In this document: one piece after another, positions 53,888 through 62,721 of the stretch
Numbering within the stretch: the first letter of the stretch is position 1
How the letters are laid out: each line of letters opens with the position of its first letter
From: Bacteroidota bacterium
GTDB lineage: Bacteria > Bacteroidota > Bacteroidia > UKL13-3
Assembly (NCBI GenBank): GCA_947457395.1
Contig: CANGVA010000004.1
Coordinates: 1-64,000, forward strand
DNA length: 64,000 nt
Direction: 5' to 3'
Notes under the pieces: generated by a model
The model's database searches: none
Seen by the model: only the letters and a program-made list of their open reading frames with translations
Told to the model about the DNA's origin: nothing
Translations under genes and position numbers: made by a program

Positions 53888-55951
53888 ATGAAATTTAAAA
53901 ACATAATCATGATAACTGCGTTCAGTTCGGGCATGCTCCTTCAAAATTGCACAAGCGACAATAAAACTGCGGTCAACTCCGGTGGTGAAAATAACTTTGA
54001 AGTGGAATGCGATCGCTTTGCCGATTTGCAGGTATTGCGTTATCAAATACCGGGATTTGAGACCCTCACTTCTCAACATAAAGAGTTGGCTTATTATTTA
54101 TATGAAGCAGCCAATGCAGGCAGAGATATCATATTTGATCAGAAATACAGGCATAACCTTACCATTAGAAAAACGCTGGAGGCATTGTTGGAAAATTATG
54201 CCGGAGATAAAACTACCAACGATTGGAAAAATTTGGAAGTGTATGCCAAGCGTGTGTTTTTCTCAAATGGTATTCACCACCATTACAGCAATAATAAGTT
54301 TACACCGGAGTGTGGCTTTGATTTTTTTGCTGAGGCTGTAAAGTCTGTTGATGCAACTTTATTACCACTAAACGGTAAATCGGTTGATGAATTTTTGATG
54401 TATTTAAAACCAATCATATTTGATCCCAAGGTAGATGCAAAAATAGTTGACCTGGGTGCGGGTATTGATAATGTGAAAGCATCGGCAAATAATTTTTATG
54501 AGGGCGTTACACAGGCAGAGGTTGAAGCATATTACGCTTCACTTATTGATAAAAAGGATGCACAACCCATTTCATGGGGCCTGAACTCAAAAATGATGAA
54601 AGAGAATGGCAAAGTGATTGAAAAGGTTTGGAAAGTGGGAGGGATGTACACACAGGCCATTGAAAAAATTGTTTATTGGCTGGAGAAAGCCATTCCGGTT
54701 GCTGAAAATGATAAACAGAAAAAGGCACTGCAACTGTTGGTTGAATATTACAAAACAGGTGATTTAAAAAAATGGGATGAATACAATATTGCCTGGGTAA
54801 ATGATACAGAAAGCAGGCTCGATGTTGTAAATGGATTTATTGAGGTATATGGTGATGCTATAGGTAAAAGAGCGTCTTATGAGTCGGTTGTTTCTATGAA
54901 AGATATGGAAGCTACCAAACGTATTGCAGCCATAGCCGCCAATGCCCAATGGTTTGAAGATAACTCACCTCTAATGCCGGAGCATAAAAAGAAAGAAGTA
55001 AAAGGTATTACTGCAAAAGTGATAACCGTTATTCAAGAGGCAGGTGATGCTGCACCTTCTACTCCAATCGGTATTAATTTGCCTAATGCAAACTGGATCA
55101 GACAGCAACATGGTTCTAAGTCTGTTTCCTTGGGTAATATTGTACACTCCTACAATGTAGTAGGTGCCAAAAGTCCTATGATGAAAGAATTTGCATTGAC
55201 TGAGGAAGAGATCGCACGTAATAAGGAATTTGGTTCGTTGGCAGGCGATTTGCATACCGATATGCATGAAGTAATCGGACATGCTTCGGGTCAAATTAAT
55301 CCGGGTGTAGGCGATCCCGATCAGACATTAAAGAATTATGCCAGTACGTTGGAAGAAGCCCGAGCAGATTTGGTGGCTCTTTATTATATATATGACCAAA
55401 AGTTGGTTGATATCGGTGTGATGCCCTCGCTGGAAGTTGGAAAATGTGAGTATGATGGCTATATCAGAAATGGATTGATTACACAATTAACGCGTATTCC
55501 TTTAGGCGAAAATTTAGAGGAAGCCCATATGCGCAATCGTCAGCTGGTGGCTGCATGGGCATATGATAAAGGGAAAGCAGATAATGTAATAGAGTGGATT
55601 AAAAAGGATGGCAAAACCTATGTTAAGGTTAATAATTATGAAAAGTTGAGGACATTATTTGGAGATTTGTTGCGAGAAATACAACGCATTAAATCGGAAG
55701 GTGATTACAAGGCAGCTACTGCATTGGTTGAAGGTTATGGTGTAAAGGTTGACCAAACATTGTTGAAAGAAGTGCGTGAGCGTTTTGAAAAATTAAATGT
55801 TGCCCCATATAAAGGATTTATTCAGCCACGCTTAATTCCCGTAATGAGCGGAGAGAAGATCACCGATGTGAAAGTAGAATACCCCAATAACTTTTTGCAG
55901 AACCAACTGGAGCTGGGCAAACAATACGGGTTTTTACCGGCTTATAATTAG
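53888..55951 (+). CDS. Dipeptidyl-peptidase III (M49), lipoprotein form
   Basis: The 687-residue protein has a lipoprotein signal (FSSGMLLQNC, Cys21) and the M49 zinc motif HEVIGH at residues 460-465 with the third ligand in EEARAD (Glu489/Glu490). M49 enzymes remove dipeptides from the N-terminus of oligopeptides. Most known ones are cytoplasmic; the lipid anchor here, as in other Bacteroidota, would place it in the periplasm or outer membrane. The length and layout fit the bacterial branch. It is transcribed alone. Confidence 0.9.
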   Translation: MKFKNIIMITAFSSGMLLQNCTSDNKTAVNSGGENNFEVECDRFADLQVLRYQIPGFETLTSQHKELAYYLYEAANAGRDIIFDQKYRHNLTIRKTLEALLENYAGDKTTNDWKNLEVYAKRVFFSNGIHHHYSNNKFTPECGFDFFAEAVKSVDATLLPLNGKSVDEFLMYLKPIIFDPKVDAKIVDLGAGIDNVKASANNFYEGVTQAEVEAYYASLIDKKDAQPISWGLNSKMMKENGKVIEKVWKVGGMYTQAIEKIVYWLEKAIPVAENDKQKKALQLLVEYYKTGDLKKWDEYNIAWVNDTESRLDVVNGFIEVYGDAIGKRASYESVVSMKDMEATKRIAAIAANAQWFEDNSPLMPEHKKKEVKGITAKVITVIQEAGDAAPSTPIGINLPNANWIRQQHGSKSVSLGNIVHSYNVVGAKSPMMKEFALTEEEIARNKEFGSLAGDLHTDMHEVIGHASGQINPGVGDPDQTLKNYASTLEEARADLVALYYIYDQKLVDIGVMPSLEVGKCEYDGYIRNGLITQLTRIPLGENLEEAHMRNRQLVAAWAYDKGKADNVIEWIKKDGKTYVKVNNYEKLRTLFGDLLREIQRIKSEGDYKAATALVEGYGVKVDQTLLKEVRERFEKLNVAPYKGFIQPRLIPVMSGEKITDVKVEYPNNFLQNQLELGKQYGFLPAYN

Positions 55952-56031
55952 TCATCCTTATGAGTTAAATGGGTTGGAATAAAACAACGACCCATTTAAT
56001 ATGTCATTTTCTTATCTTGCAAATAAAAACC

Positions 56032-56625
56032 ATGAAGTATTCTATATTATCGGCTGTACTATTGCTTTTGTTCCATTTTGCAAACAGCCAAAGTTTTGTA
56101 TTGGGTATTAAAGCAGGCGTTAATCGCAGCAGCATGTCAACTTCACTTAGTAATGCCACTGCAGAGCCTAATTATGGTTTTGTAGCCGGAGCTTTTGCCA
56201 GAGCCGGTATACTTGGTTTTTATGTACAGCCTGAAGTTCAGTATAATCAGCGTAACGCTTCCTTTGATTTAGTTAATGGATCTGGAGCGCAAACCCTATC
56301 TTATATCGATGTGCCTTTATTGGTCGGAAAGAAAATTCTCGGCCTTGCGCGTGTTTATACCGGTCCAAATCTGCAATTCTTACTAGATGCCTCTCAGAGT
56401 GGGAACAAACTCCCTGCTTTTGCTCAATCAAATTTTAATGAGTTTGCATTGGGTGGTATTGCAGGTGCAGGAGTTGATATTAAACGAATAACCATTGATT
56501 TGCGTTGTGATTTTAGCCTAACTGATCTTGGTAAAAAGGTAGTTTCACAGGCAGGTACGTTTGATTATAGTACACGTGCCACTATGTTTCAGCTTGTGTT
56601 AGGCTATAAGTTTGTTGACCTCTAA
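56032..56625 (+). CDS. PorT-like outer-membrane beta-barrel protein
   Basis: The 197-residue protein has a signal peptide (1-20, MKYSILSAVLLLLFHFANSQ) and a PorT-type barrel: VLGIKAGVNRSSMS, GFYVQPEVQYNQR, DVPLLVGKKI and the C-terminal FQLVLGYKFVDL. The ATG at 56032 begins the signal peptide; an upstream start at 55969 has no support. The stop overlaps the start of the MmcQ gene (TAATG). No function can be given; PorT of the type IX system has a similar fold but identity is not claimed. Confidence 0.75.
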   Translation: MKYSILSAVLLLLFHFANSQSFVLGIKAGVNRSSMSTSLSNATAEPNYGFVAGAFARAGILGFYVQPEVQYNQRNASFDLVNGSGAQTLSYIDVPLLVGKKILGLARVYTGPNLQFLLDASQSGNKLPAFAQSNFNEFALGGIAGAGVDIKRITIDLRCDFSLTDLGKKVVSQAGTFDYSTRATMFQLVLGYKFVDL

Positions 56626-56981
56626 TGCATATTGAACAGCTTAGAGATATTTGCCTGAGTAAAAAGAACGTTACAGAAACGTTTCCTTTTGATAACGATA
56701 CCTTGGTTTTTAAAGTGGCCAACAAAGCATTTGCACTCACTTCAATTAGTAAACCGGGTTCTGTAAATCTTAAATGCAATCCTGAGAGGGCCATTGAACT
56801 CAGGCAACAATATGAGGCGGTACAGCCCGGTTACCACATGAACAAGAAACACTGGAATACGGTTTATTTTAATCTAGATTTAAGTGATAAGGAAATTATA
56901 GACCTGATTCAACATTCTTATTTGTGTGTAGTGCAGGGTTTGCCGGCTGCCCAAAGAAATCAGTTATTATCCGATATATAG
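56625..56981 (+). CDS. MmcQ/YjbR-family protein
   Basis: The 118-residue protein has the MmcQ/YjbR pattern: VTETFPFDNDTLVFKVANKAF, written here as its parts TETFPFD and VFKVANKAFAL, then KCNPERAIELR, GYHMNKKHWNTV and DLIQHSYLCV. The fold is a double-wing DNA-binding-like domain of unknown role. The ATG overlaps the stop of the PorT-like gene. The last 22 nt overlap the converging LTA-synthase-like gene. Confidence 0.88.
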   Translation: MHIEQLRDICLSKKNVTETFPFDNDTLVFKVANKAFALTSISKPGSVNLKCNPERAIELRQQYEAVQPGYHMNKKHWNTVYFNLDLSDKEIIDLIQHSYLCVVQGLPAAQRNQLLSDI

Positions 56982-58846
56982 GTTTTGTTTTTTGTAAGCC
57001 GGCTGTTATAGGTTTGTATCACAGCCTTGAGTTGCTTTTCCAGTTTTAATGCTATTTCTTTCTCACTGGCAAGCAGGTTGGTTTGCATGGTTATGTCTTC
57101 TTTCACATTTCCCAGAAAAAATGGTTCGCCATTTGTCATAAGCAGCACATACGGATACTGAATTAACTGATATATATTGTTATAGTACTGTATGGCGAAT
57201 CCGTTGTTGCTGCTATCAAGTACAGACTCTCCAAAACTAAAGTATTTACCGTTATATCCACTTAGCTCTAAAATGGTTGGCAACAAATCCAGCTGTTGCA
57301 CCGTTTTGTTTATCTGTTTGCGTTTGGGTTGTGCAGGATCGAAAATGATGAACGGAATACGGTACATACCTTCCATGCTTTGATAAGCCGGCTGTTCATT
57401 TTCTGCTGAATGATCTGCTGTAATAATAAAGATTGTTTCTTTAAACCATGGTTGTGATGCAGCGCAGCGGAAAAATTCTTTAATGGCATCATCGGTATAT
57501 GCTACACTTTTATGAATGGGTAATGTGCCATCTTTAAACTTGTTTTTTAGAGCAGGAGGGATGGCATATGGATGATGAGATGATAAGGTAAATAACGTGG
57601 CAAAAAAAGGTTTTGGGTGTGTGCCTATTTCCTTGCAGAAGTATTGCAGGTATGGTCCGTCATAAATACCCCAGTGCCCGTCAAAATCTTTTCCGTTAGG
57701 ATATTCATTTAAGCCAAGGTAATGTCCACCTTTGGTTATGCCAATAAAATTATCAAAACTCATACTCCCATTCCTGGCACCGTGATAAAAGGATGCATGG
57801 TATCCTGCTTGTTGTAAATACCCACCAATGCTTAGCAATCTGTTTGATTGGTAATAACTGCTGGTATATGCATCCTCCATCCAGGATGGCATAGAAGCCA
57901 TAATGGCGGGTAATCCCGTAATAGATCGTTTACCATTGGCATAGGCATGTTCAAATGAAGTACTCACAACAATTAAAGAATCAATAAAGGGAGTATAACC
58001 TTTGCCATTGTTATAATGTCCTACATACTCCTTACCTAAGCTCTCTGCAATGATCAATACAATATTTTTTCGTGTACTACTACCGGTTATTTTTTTCTTT
58101 TCAGGATTAAAGTAGCTCAGCGCCTCATTTTCGGGCATCCAAAGCACTTCTTTAACCCCTGTTTGTTGCACCGTCATTATCATCTGAAATGGTGTATTGA
58201 TGGTGGCACTAACCATTTCAGGTTTTACCAAACGTGCAGCATCAAACACCCCTAGTGGTTTCAAATTCCAACCACCTCTGGCACCTAAAAAAGTAAGTGC
58301 AGCAATCGGCAAAATCAGCAAACTTTCTTTTACAATTTGTTTGGTTGGATTTTCCATTCTTGGAGGTTCAGTTCCCGTTTGATTGTATAGCTTACTGAGT
58401 AGCCAGATAAAAATTATGAGTAACCCCGTTAGATACCAATAATCAATTAAATAGGTTATTGCCTGGTCAGCAATATCCTGTTTCATGTTGAGTAGCTCCA
58501 GCCCGGAGCGTTTTCCACTAAACGGATAATAGCCGGTATCAATCAGGTTAAGTACAATAGCCAGGCCATTCACAGCAACGAAGTATATTTTTAGAAATTT
58601 ACCATATAGCGGATGGTGTCTGCCCGGTATGGGTATGATGTGCAGAAAAATAAACACCGCATGTGTGTAGATGATGGCCGAGGTATCAAATAAAAGCCCG
58701 TAAAAAAAGGTGTGTAGTAATATGACAAAACCTTGGTTGGTAAATGCATAGTAATTAAATGCAATAAAAGCCACACGGCATAACGCATATATAGCGTAGG
58801 CCAGCAGCAATCGTTTAAAAAGTAGCTTAATAAAAGGTACTTGCAC
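56960..58846 (-). CDS. LTA synthase/phosphatase-superfamily membrane protein
   Basis: The 628-residue protein has five N-terminal membrane helices (to about residue 165) and an extracytoplasmic sulfatase-like domain. Metal and active-site signs are NIVLIIAESLGKEYVG, the candidate nucleophile Thr in GKRSITGLPAIM, FATLFTLSSHHPYA and IITADHSAEN. Lipoteichoic acid itself is not expected in Bacteroidota, so it probably moves a glycerol-phosphate or phosphoethanolamine group onto another surface lipid or glycan. The start is a GTG at 58846 with TATCTTTG 4 nt upstream. It is divergent from murB. Confidence 0.85.
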   Translation of the reverse strand: MQVPFIKLLFKRLLLAYAIYALCRVAFIAFNYYAFTNQGFVILLHTFFYGLLFDTSAIIYTHAVFIFLHIIPIPGRHHPLYGKFLKIYFVAVNGLAIVLNLIDTGYYPFSGKRSGLELLNMKQDIADQAITYLIDYWYLTGLLIIFIWLLSKLYNQTGTEPPRMENPTKQIVKESLLILPIAALTFLGARGGWNLKPLGVFDAARLVKPEMVSATINTPFQMIMTVQQTGVKEVLWMPENEALSYFNPEKKKITGSSTRKNIVLIIAESLGKEYVGHYNNGKGYTPFIDSLIVVSTSFEHAYANGKRSITGLPAIMASMPSWMEDAYTSSYYQSNRLLSIGGYLQQAGYHASFYHGARNGSMSFDNFIGITKGGHYLGLNEYPNGKDFDGHWGIYDGPYLQYFCKEIGTHPKPFFATLFTLSSHHPYAIPPALKNKFKDGTLPIHKSVAYTDDAIKEFFRCAASQPWFKETIFIITADHSAENEQPAYQSMEGMYRIPFIIFDPAQPKRKQINKTVQQLDLLPTILELSGYNGKYFSFGESVLDSSNNGFAIQYYNNIYQLIQYPYVLLMTNGEPFFLGNVKEDITMQTNLLASEKEIALKLEKQLKAVIQTYNSRLTKNKTYISDNN

Positions 58847-58850
58847 GGTT

Positions 58851-58858
58851 CAAAGATA
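58851..58858 (-). promoter_or_regulatory. -7 box of the LTA-synthase-like gene
   Basis: The minus strand reads TATCTTTG, AACC and the GTG start. The 12-mer TATCTTTGAACC is identical to that before the gene at 62332. It supports the GTG start and a leaderless mRNA. Confidence 0.55.
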
Positions 58859-58912
58859 ATGTTCATAATCCAGTATTGATTTTTATATTTCTTTTCTTTA
58901 CTTGCCATCGTT

Positions 58913-59929
58913 GTGAATATTCTTCAAAACATATCCTTGCAGGCCTACAATACCTTTGGCATCGATGTAAAAGCCAGAGAGTTTGTAGAAATTCATTCGC
59001 TTGAGGAACTAAAAACCCTTTGCAGTGTGTTTAACTTATCCGAACGAAAAATACTGGTATTGGGCGGTGGTAGTAATATTCTCCTTACCAAAGATTTTGA
59101 AGGGATGGTCATATGTATCCGCTTAGAGGGTATAGAAAAAATTCACGAAGATGATGAGCATATATGGGTTAAAGCAATGGCAGGAGAGGTTTGGCATCAT
59201 TTTGTGTTATGGTGCATTCAGCGAGGATATGCCGGTATCGAAAATCTTTCACTCATTCCGGGTTGCGTAGGTGCTGCGCCCATGCAAAATATTGGAGCTT
59301 ATGGCGTGGAAATTAAAGATGTGTTTGACTCACTGGAGGCGGTTGAAATTGCCACAGGCGAAATGAAAACATTTACGCGTGCTGCCTGTAAATTTGGTTA
59401 CCGAGAAAGTGTGTTTAAGCATGAGGCAAAGGGAAAATACATTATTTCATCGGTTACCTTTAAGTTATTTAAAGAGCCGCACTTTAATACATCATATGGG
59501 GCCATTCAGCAAGTGTTGGATAAAAAAGGGGGGGAGGAATTATCCATCAAAGCCATTAGCGATGCGGTTATTGAGATACGCAGCAGCAAATTGCCAGACC
59601 CAAAGAAATTAGGCAACTCAGGTAGTTTTTTTAAGAACCCCGAAATACCTGTCACTCAATTTGAGCAATTAAAGCAGCAATATGCCGATATGGTTGGATA
59701 CCCTGCAAGCCCCGGTTTTATAAAAGTAGCGGCAGGCTGGTTAATAGAGAAGTGCGGCTGGAAAGGAAAGGTTGTTGGGAATACAGGATCTCATAAAGAT
59801 CAGGCGTTGGTATTGGTCAATTATGGCGGTGCCAGCGGAGCAGAAATATGGCAGCTGGCTATGGATATTCAACAATCTGTTAAAGACAAATTTGGAATTG
59901 AGATTGTACCTGAGGTAAACGTGATTTGA
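58913..59929 (+). CDS. murB: UDP-N-acetylenolpyruvoylglucosamine reductase MurB
   Basis: MurB reduces UDP-GlcNAc-enolpyruvate to UDP-MurNAc in the cytoplasm, using NADPH and FAD. The 338-residue type I enzyme has NTFGIDVKA, the FAD-binding LVLGGGSNILLT and IPGCVGAAPMQNIGAYG, YRESVFK, and the catalytic Ser in GNSGSFFKNP. The C-terminal Glu region is in FGIEIVPEVN. It starts with a GTG at 58913; the next Met lies well inside the conserved FAD domain. It has 66 nt between its start and the divergent LTA-synthase-like gene. Confidence 0.95.
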   Translation: MNILQNISLQAYNTFGIDVKAREFVEIHSLEELKTLCSVFNLSERKILVLGGGSNILLTKDFEGMVICIRLEGIEKIHEDDEHIWVKAMAGEVWHHFVLWCIQRGYAGIENLSLIPGCVGAAPMQNIGAYGVEIKDVFDSLEAVEIATGEMKTFTRAACKFGYRESVFKHEAKGKYIISSVTFKLFKEPHFNTSYGAIQQVLDKKGGEELSIKAISDAVIEIRSSKLPDPKKLGNSGSFFKNPEIPVTQFEQLKQQYADMVGYPASPGFIKVAAGWLIEKCGWKGKVVGNTGSHKDQALVLVNYGGASGAEIWQLAMDIQQSVKDKFGIEIVPEVNVI

Positions 59930-59950
59930 TTTTTGCTTCTAACTGATATT

Positions 59951-60694
59951 TTAAAATAAAAAGTTGATATTAATAAATCCCGGTGCAACAAGATTTGTGG
60001 TTCTATTATTTTTAGTCTGTTCATTAGTGGTTTCCACAGTAACACCTAAGGTATTTGTTGTTTTATTATAAGTAGTTTCTTTTCCGATCTCGCGCTCAAA
60101 GTAAAACAGCATTTCTGTAGAAAGCACAATTCTGGGGGTAACATTAAACTGTATGCCAATAAAAGGCCCGCTTCCATCTGTTGTTGTTTCACTGTTAACT
60201 TGATTGTAGCTTGAAGATTTGGAAGTAGGAGTGCTAAGCGTAATATTTAATGTTTCACTTTCTAAGGTAGACCAAATGAAATCATAACCTGCCAGCACTC
60301 GCCAACGTTTACCAATTTTGTGCTGCATTTCTATTCCATATCGGCTGCTGTAATTGGTTTCTTCACTCTTATTTTCAGTTCCATCAACTGTTTTTTTTGA
60401 TTCTATACGCGTGTAATCGTATCCAAATCCGGTTCGTATACCAAATAGAAAGGGGTCTTCAATATCTTTTGAGCTCCATAGTACTTTGCCATTTATTAGG
60501 TATGGATTGGGATTTGTAATTGCAAGATTGTTTGGTACAGCAAACTGCTTTATAAAATCAGTTGCATTGAGCCCTATCTGAAACTGAAAATGCCTCTTTA
60601 AGTAGTTTTTGTCAGTTGATATATCTTGGCTGTTTGCAGCCTGGCATAAAATCAAATTACATACGAGTGCAGATAGAAGTGATAAGCGGTTCAT
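59951..60694 (-). CDS. Outer-membrane beta-barrel protein, function unknown
   Basis: The 247-residue protein has a signal peptide (1-22, ending AANSQ) and alternating strands such as FGIRTGFGYDYTR, RYGIEMQHKIGKRWRVLAGY and FIGIQFNVTPRIVLSTEMLF, closing with FININFLF. Loops are rich in Thr, Ser and Asn. This fits an outer-membrane barrel of 8 to 10 strands. No family is recognised. It converges with murB, leaving 21 nt. Confidence 0.68.
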   Translation of the reverse strand: MNRLSLLSALVCNLILCQAANSQDISTDKNYLKRHFQFQIGLNATDFIKQFAVPNNLAITNPNPYLINGKVLWSSKDIEDPFLFGIRTGFGYDYTRIESKKTVDGTENKSEETNYSSRYGIEMQHKIGKRWRVLAGYDFIWSTLESETLNITLSTPTSKSSSYNQVNSETTTDGSGPFIGIQFNVTPRIVLSTEMLFYFEREIGKETTYNKTTNTLGVTVETTNEQTKNNRTTNLVAPGFININFLF

Positions 60695-60888
60695 GTCTTT
60701 TTATTAATTGATTCTAGTGATATTTTATAATAAATTACTGCTTAACGAATTTATTCAGTTTTACTAAAAATCAAAAGAGATATTTGTCATTTTTGCATCT
60801 TGCCCTATTCGTAACGATTCAAGTAGTTGTTAATATTCAAGTCAATATTTAAGAATGCTTAAGCAGCATATTACTCAAATACCTTTCT

Positions 60889-60896
60889 TATCTTCG
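60889..60896 (+). promoter_or_regulatory. -7 box of rlmD
   Basis: TATCTTCG, one change from TAnnTTTG, lies 6 nt before the ATG at 60903. This supports that start over the ATG at 60855. Confidence 0.4.
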
Positions 60897-60902
60897 CCAG
60901 CT

Positions 60903-62312
60903 ATGGGTAAATCTAAGTTTAAGCCTTATATCATTGAAAGTTTAACGGTTACCAATGCCGGTAGCGAAGGCAAGTGTATTGCTCGCTATGATGATAAAGT
61001 AGTGATGATAGACCATGCAGTGCCTGGTGATGTGGTTCGGGCAAAGGTTACTTCTTCAAAAAAAAGTTTCAGTTTTGCCAGCCTTCAGCAGGTTTTAAAA
61101 CCATCGGCCGACAGGGTGGATACGTTTTGCGAACATGTTGATATTTGTGGTGGTTGCAAGTGGCAACAGATGAGCTATGAAGCACAATTGCGCTACAAAC
61201 AACAACAAGTACAAGATGCATTTGAGCGAATTGGAAAGTTTGATTTCCCGCCAATAGAGCCTATTATCGGTTCAACACAACAGCAGTTTTACAGAAATAA
61301 ATTAGAATATACGTTTACCAATAAACGCTGGCTTACTTCTTTGGATGGAGCAGCTGATTTGACAGCAGCAGAGCATGCAGGTCTGGGTTACCATATTCCG
61401 GGCAGGTTTGATAAAATATTTGATGTCAATAAATGCTGGTTGATGGATAATTTGCAAAATGATATTCGTAATGCCATAAAATCATTCTGCATTAGCAATG
61501 GTTACGACTTCTATAATATTTATGCCAAGGAAGGGTTGATGCGCGGGATGATTGTAAGAAAAAATGAAGCCGGACAATGGATGCTTATTGTTAGTTTTGG
61601 CAGAGACGACAATCAGCGTATCACAACGCTAATGAATTTTATTAAAGTGCAGTTCCCTCAGATTACCTCCTTGCTATATGTAGTAAACACCAAGTTAAAT
61701 GATACCATACATGATTTAGATATTCAGGTATTTGCTGGAGATGATTATCTGGTAGAGAAACTAGAGGATTTGAAATTTAATATTGGTCCAAAGTCATTTT
61801 TTCAAACCAATACCATGCAAACACTTACCCTTTATAGTAAGGCGAGGGAATTTGCCGGACTAACCGGAAACGAAAATGTATATGACTTATATACCGGTGT
61901 AGGAACAATTGCTTTGTTTGTATCTAAACAAGCCAGGCAGGTTATAGGAATTGAATATATTGAAGGAGCCATATCTGATGCTAAAATAAATGCTCAGTTA
62001 AATGGCATCACCCATACACATTTTTATGCAGGAGATATGAAAGATGTGTTGAGTGATGAACTGATGGCTAAACATGGTATGCCTGATGTAATCATAACAG
62101 ATCCACCAAGGGCAGGTATGCATGAGGATGTAGTGAAAAAAATTATGGAATCAGGAGCATCCAGAGTGGTTTATGTGAGCTGTAATCCTGCTACACAAGC
62201 AAGGGATATAGCTTGGATGCAGGATAAATACCTGGTAACTAAAACGCAGCCGGTAGATATGTTTCCGCATACGCATCATGTAGAAAATATAACCTTGCTA
62301 ACACTTCGCTAA
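60903..62312 (+). CDS. rlmD: 23S rRNA (uracil-C5)-methyltransferase, RlmD/RumA type
   Basis: This enzyme forms 5-methyluridine in 23S rRNA. The 469-residue protein has an N-terminal TRAM domain (YIIESLTVTNAGSEGKCIAR and AVPGDVVRAKVTS), the [4Fe-4S] cysteines in CEHVDICGGCKW plus the one before, a SAM domain with YDLYTGVGTIALF, and the catalytic DPPRAGM and SCNPATQARD. An in-frame ATG at 60855 adds 16 residues unlike the family. Bacteroidota RlmD-like enzymes may also modify position 747, so the exact uridine is not certain. Confidence 0.9.
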   Translation: MGKSKFKPYIIESLTVTNAGSEGKCIARYDDKVVMIDHAVPGDVVRAKVTSSKKSFSFASLQQVLKPSADRVDTFCEHVDICGGCKWQQMSYEAQLRYKQQQVQDAFERIGKFDFPPIEPIIGSTQQQFYRNKLEYTFTNKRWLTSLDGAADLTAAEHAGLGYHIPGRFDKIFDVNKCWLMDNLQNDIRNAIKSFCISNGYDFYNIYAKEGLMRGMIVRKNEAGQWMLIVSFGRDDNQRITTLMNFIKVQFPQITSLLYVVNTKLNDTIHDLDIQVFAGDDYLVEKLEDLKFNIGPKSFFQTNTMQTLTLYSKAREFAGLTGNENVYDLYTGVGTIALFVSKQARQVIGIEYIEGAISDAKINAQLNGITHTHFYAGDMKDVLSDELMAKHGMPDVIITDPPRAGMHEDVVKKIMESGASRVVYVSCNPATQARDIAWMQDKYLVTKTQPVDMFPHTHHVENITLLTLR

Positions 62313-62319
62313 TTCCCAT

Positions 62320-62327
62320 TATCTTTG
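62320..62327 (+). promoter_or_regulatory. -7 box of the gene at 62332
   Basis: TATCTTTG then AACC and the ATG. It is an exact consensus match, 4 nt before the start codon, lying 7 nt after the rlmD stop. The mRNA would be leaderless. A TTG 22 nt upstream (62295-62297) may serve as -33 box. Confidence 0.6.
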
Positions 62328-62331
62328 AACC

Positions 62332-62721
62332 ATGTTTTCTGAAGAACAATTTTCTAAATTACTGGATGCGCTCAAAGAAGATTTGCGATTTTTTAATCAA
62401 CAACTGCGTGAGGTAGGTAAGGATGTTATTGCTGGTGGATTTTCTAAATTCCCTGTTTTTGTTGCAACAGAACATGAAGTATCTATTGGTGAACTTATTT
62501 TTTCGAAAGCAGAATATGCTCGTGACTTCAATATCTACGCTACTACTCTGGAAGAATTGCTTGAAAAAAAATTGATTTTACCGGGTAAAAAAGAGGAATT
62601 TGTTTCAACTTATAAAGATGCACGCAACTTTATGTGTGTATTGTTGCTAACCTCCGCTACTGCAAGTTTTATTTTTGTGCCTTATAACCTAAAAGCAGAA
62701 TCAAAAGCCATTGATGAATAA
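62332..62721 (+). CDS. Conserved hypothetical protein, Bacteroidota type
   Basis: The 129-residue protein is acidic and helical at the start (EEQFSKLLDALKEDLRFFNQ), with KFPVFVATEHEVSIGELIF in the middle and a hydrophobic segment FMCVLLLTSATASFIFVPY near the end. No signal peptide is present. I do not recognise a family with a known role. It overlaps the glycosyltransferase start by 8 nt, so the two are co-translated, and it has its own leaderless promoter behind rlmD. Confidence 0.7.
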   Translation: MFSEEQFSKLLDALKEDLRFFNQQLREVGKDVIAGGFSKFPVFVATEHEVSIGELIFSKAEYARDFNIYATTLEELLEKKLILPGKKEEFVSTYKDARNFMCVLLLTSATASFIFVPYNLKAESKAIDE

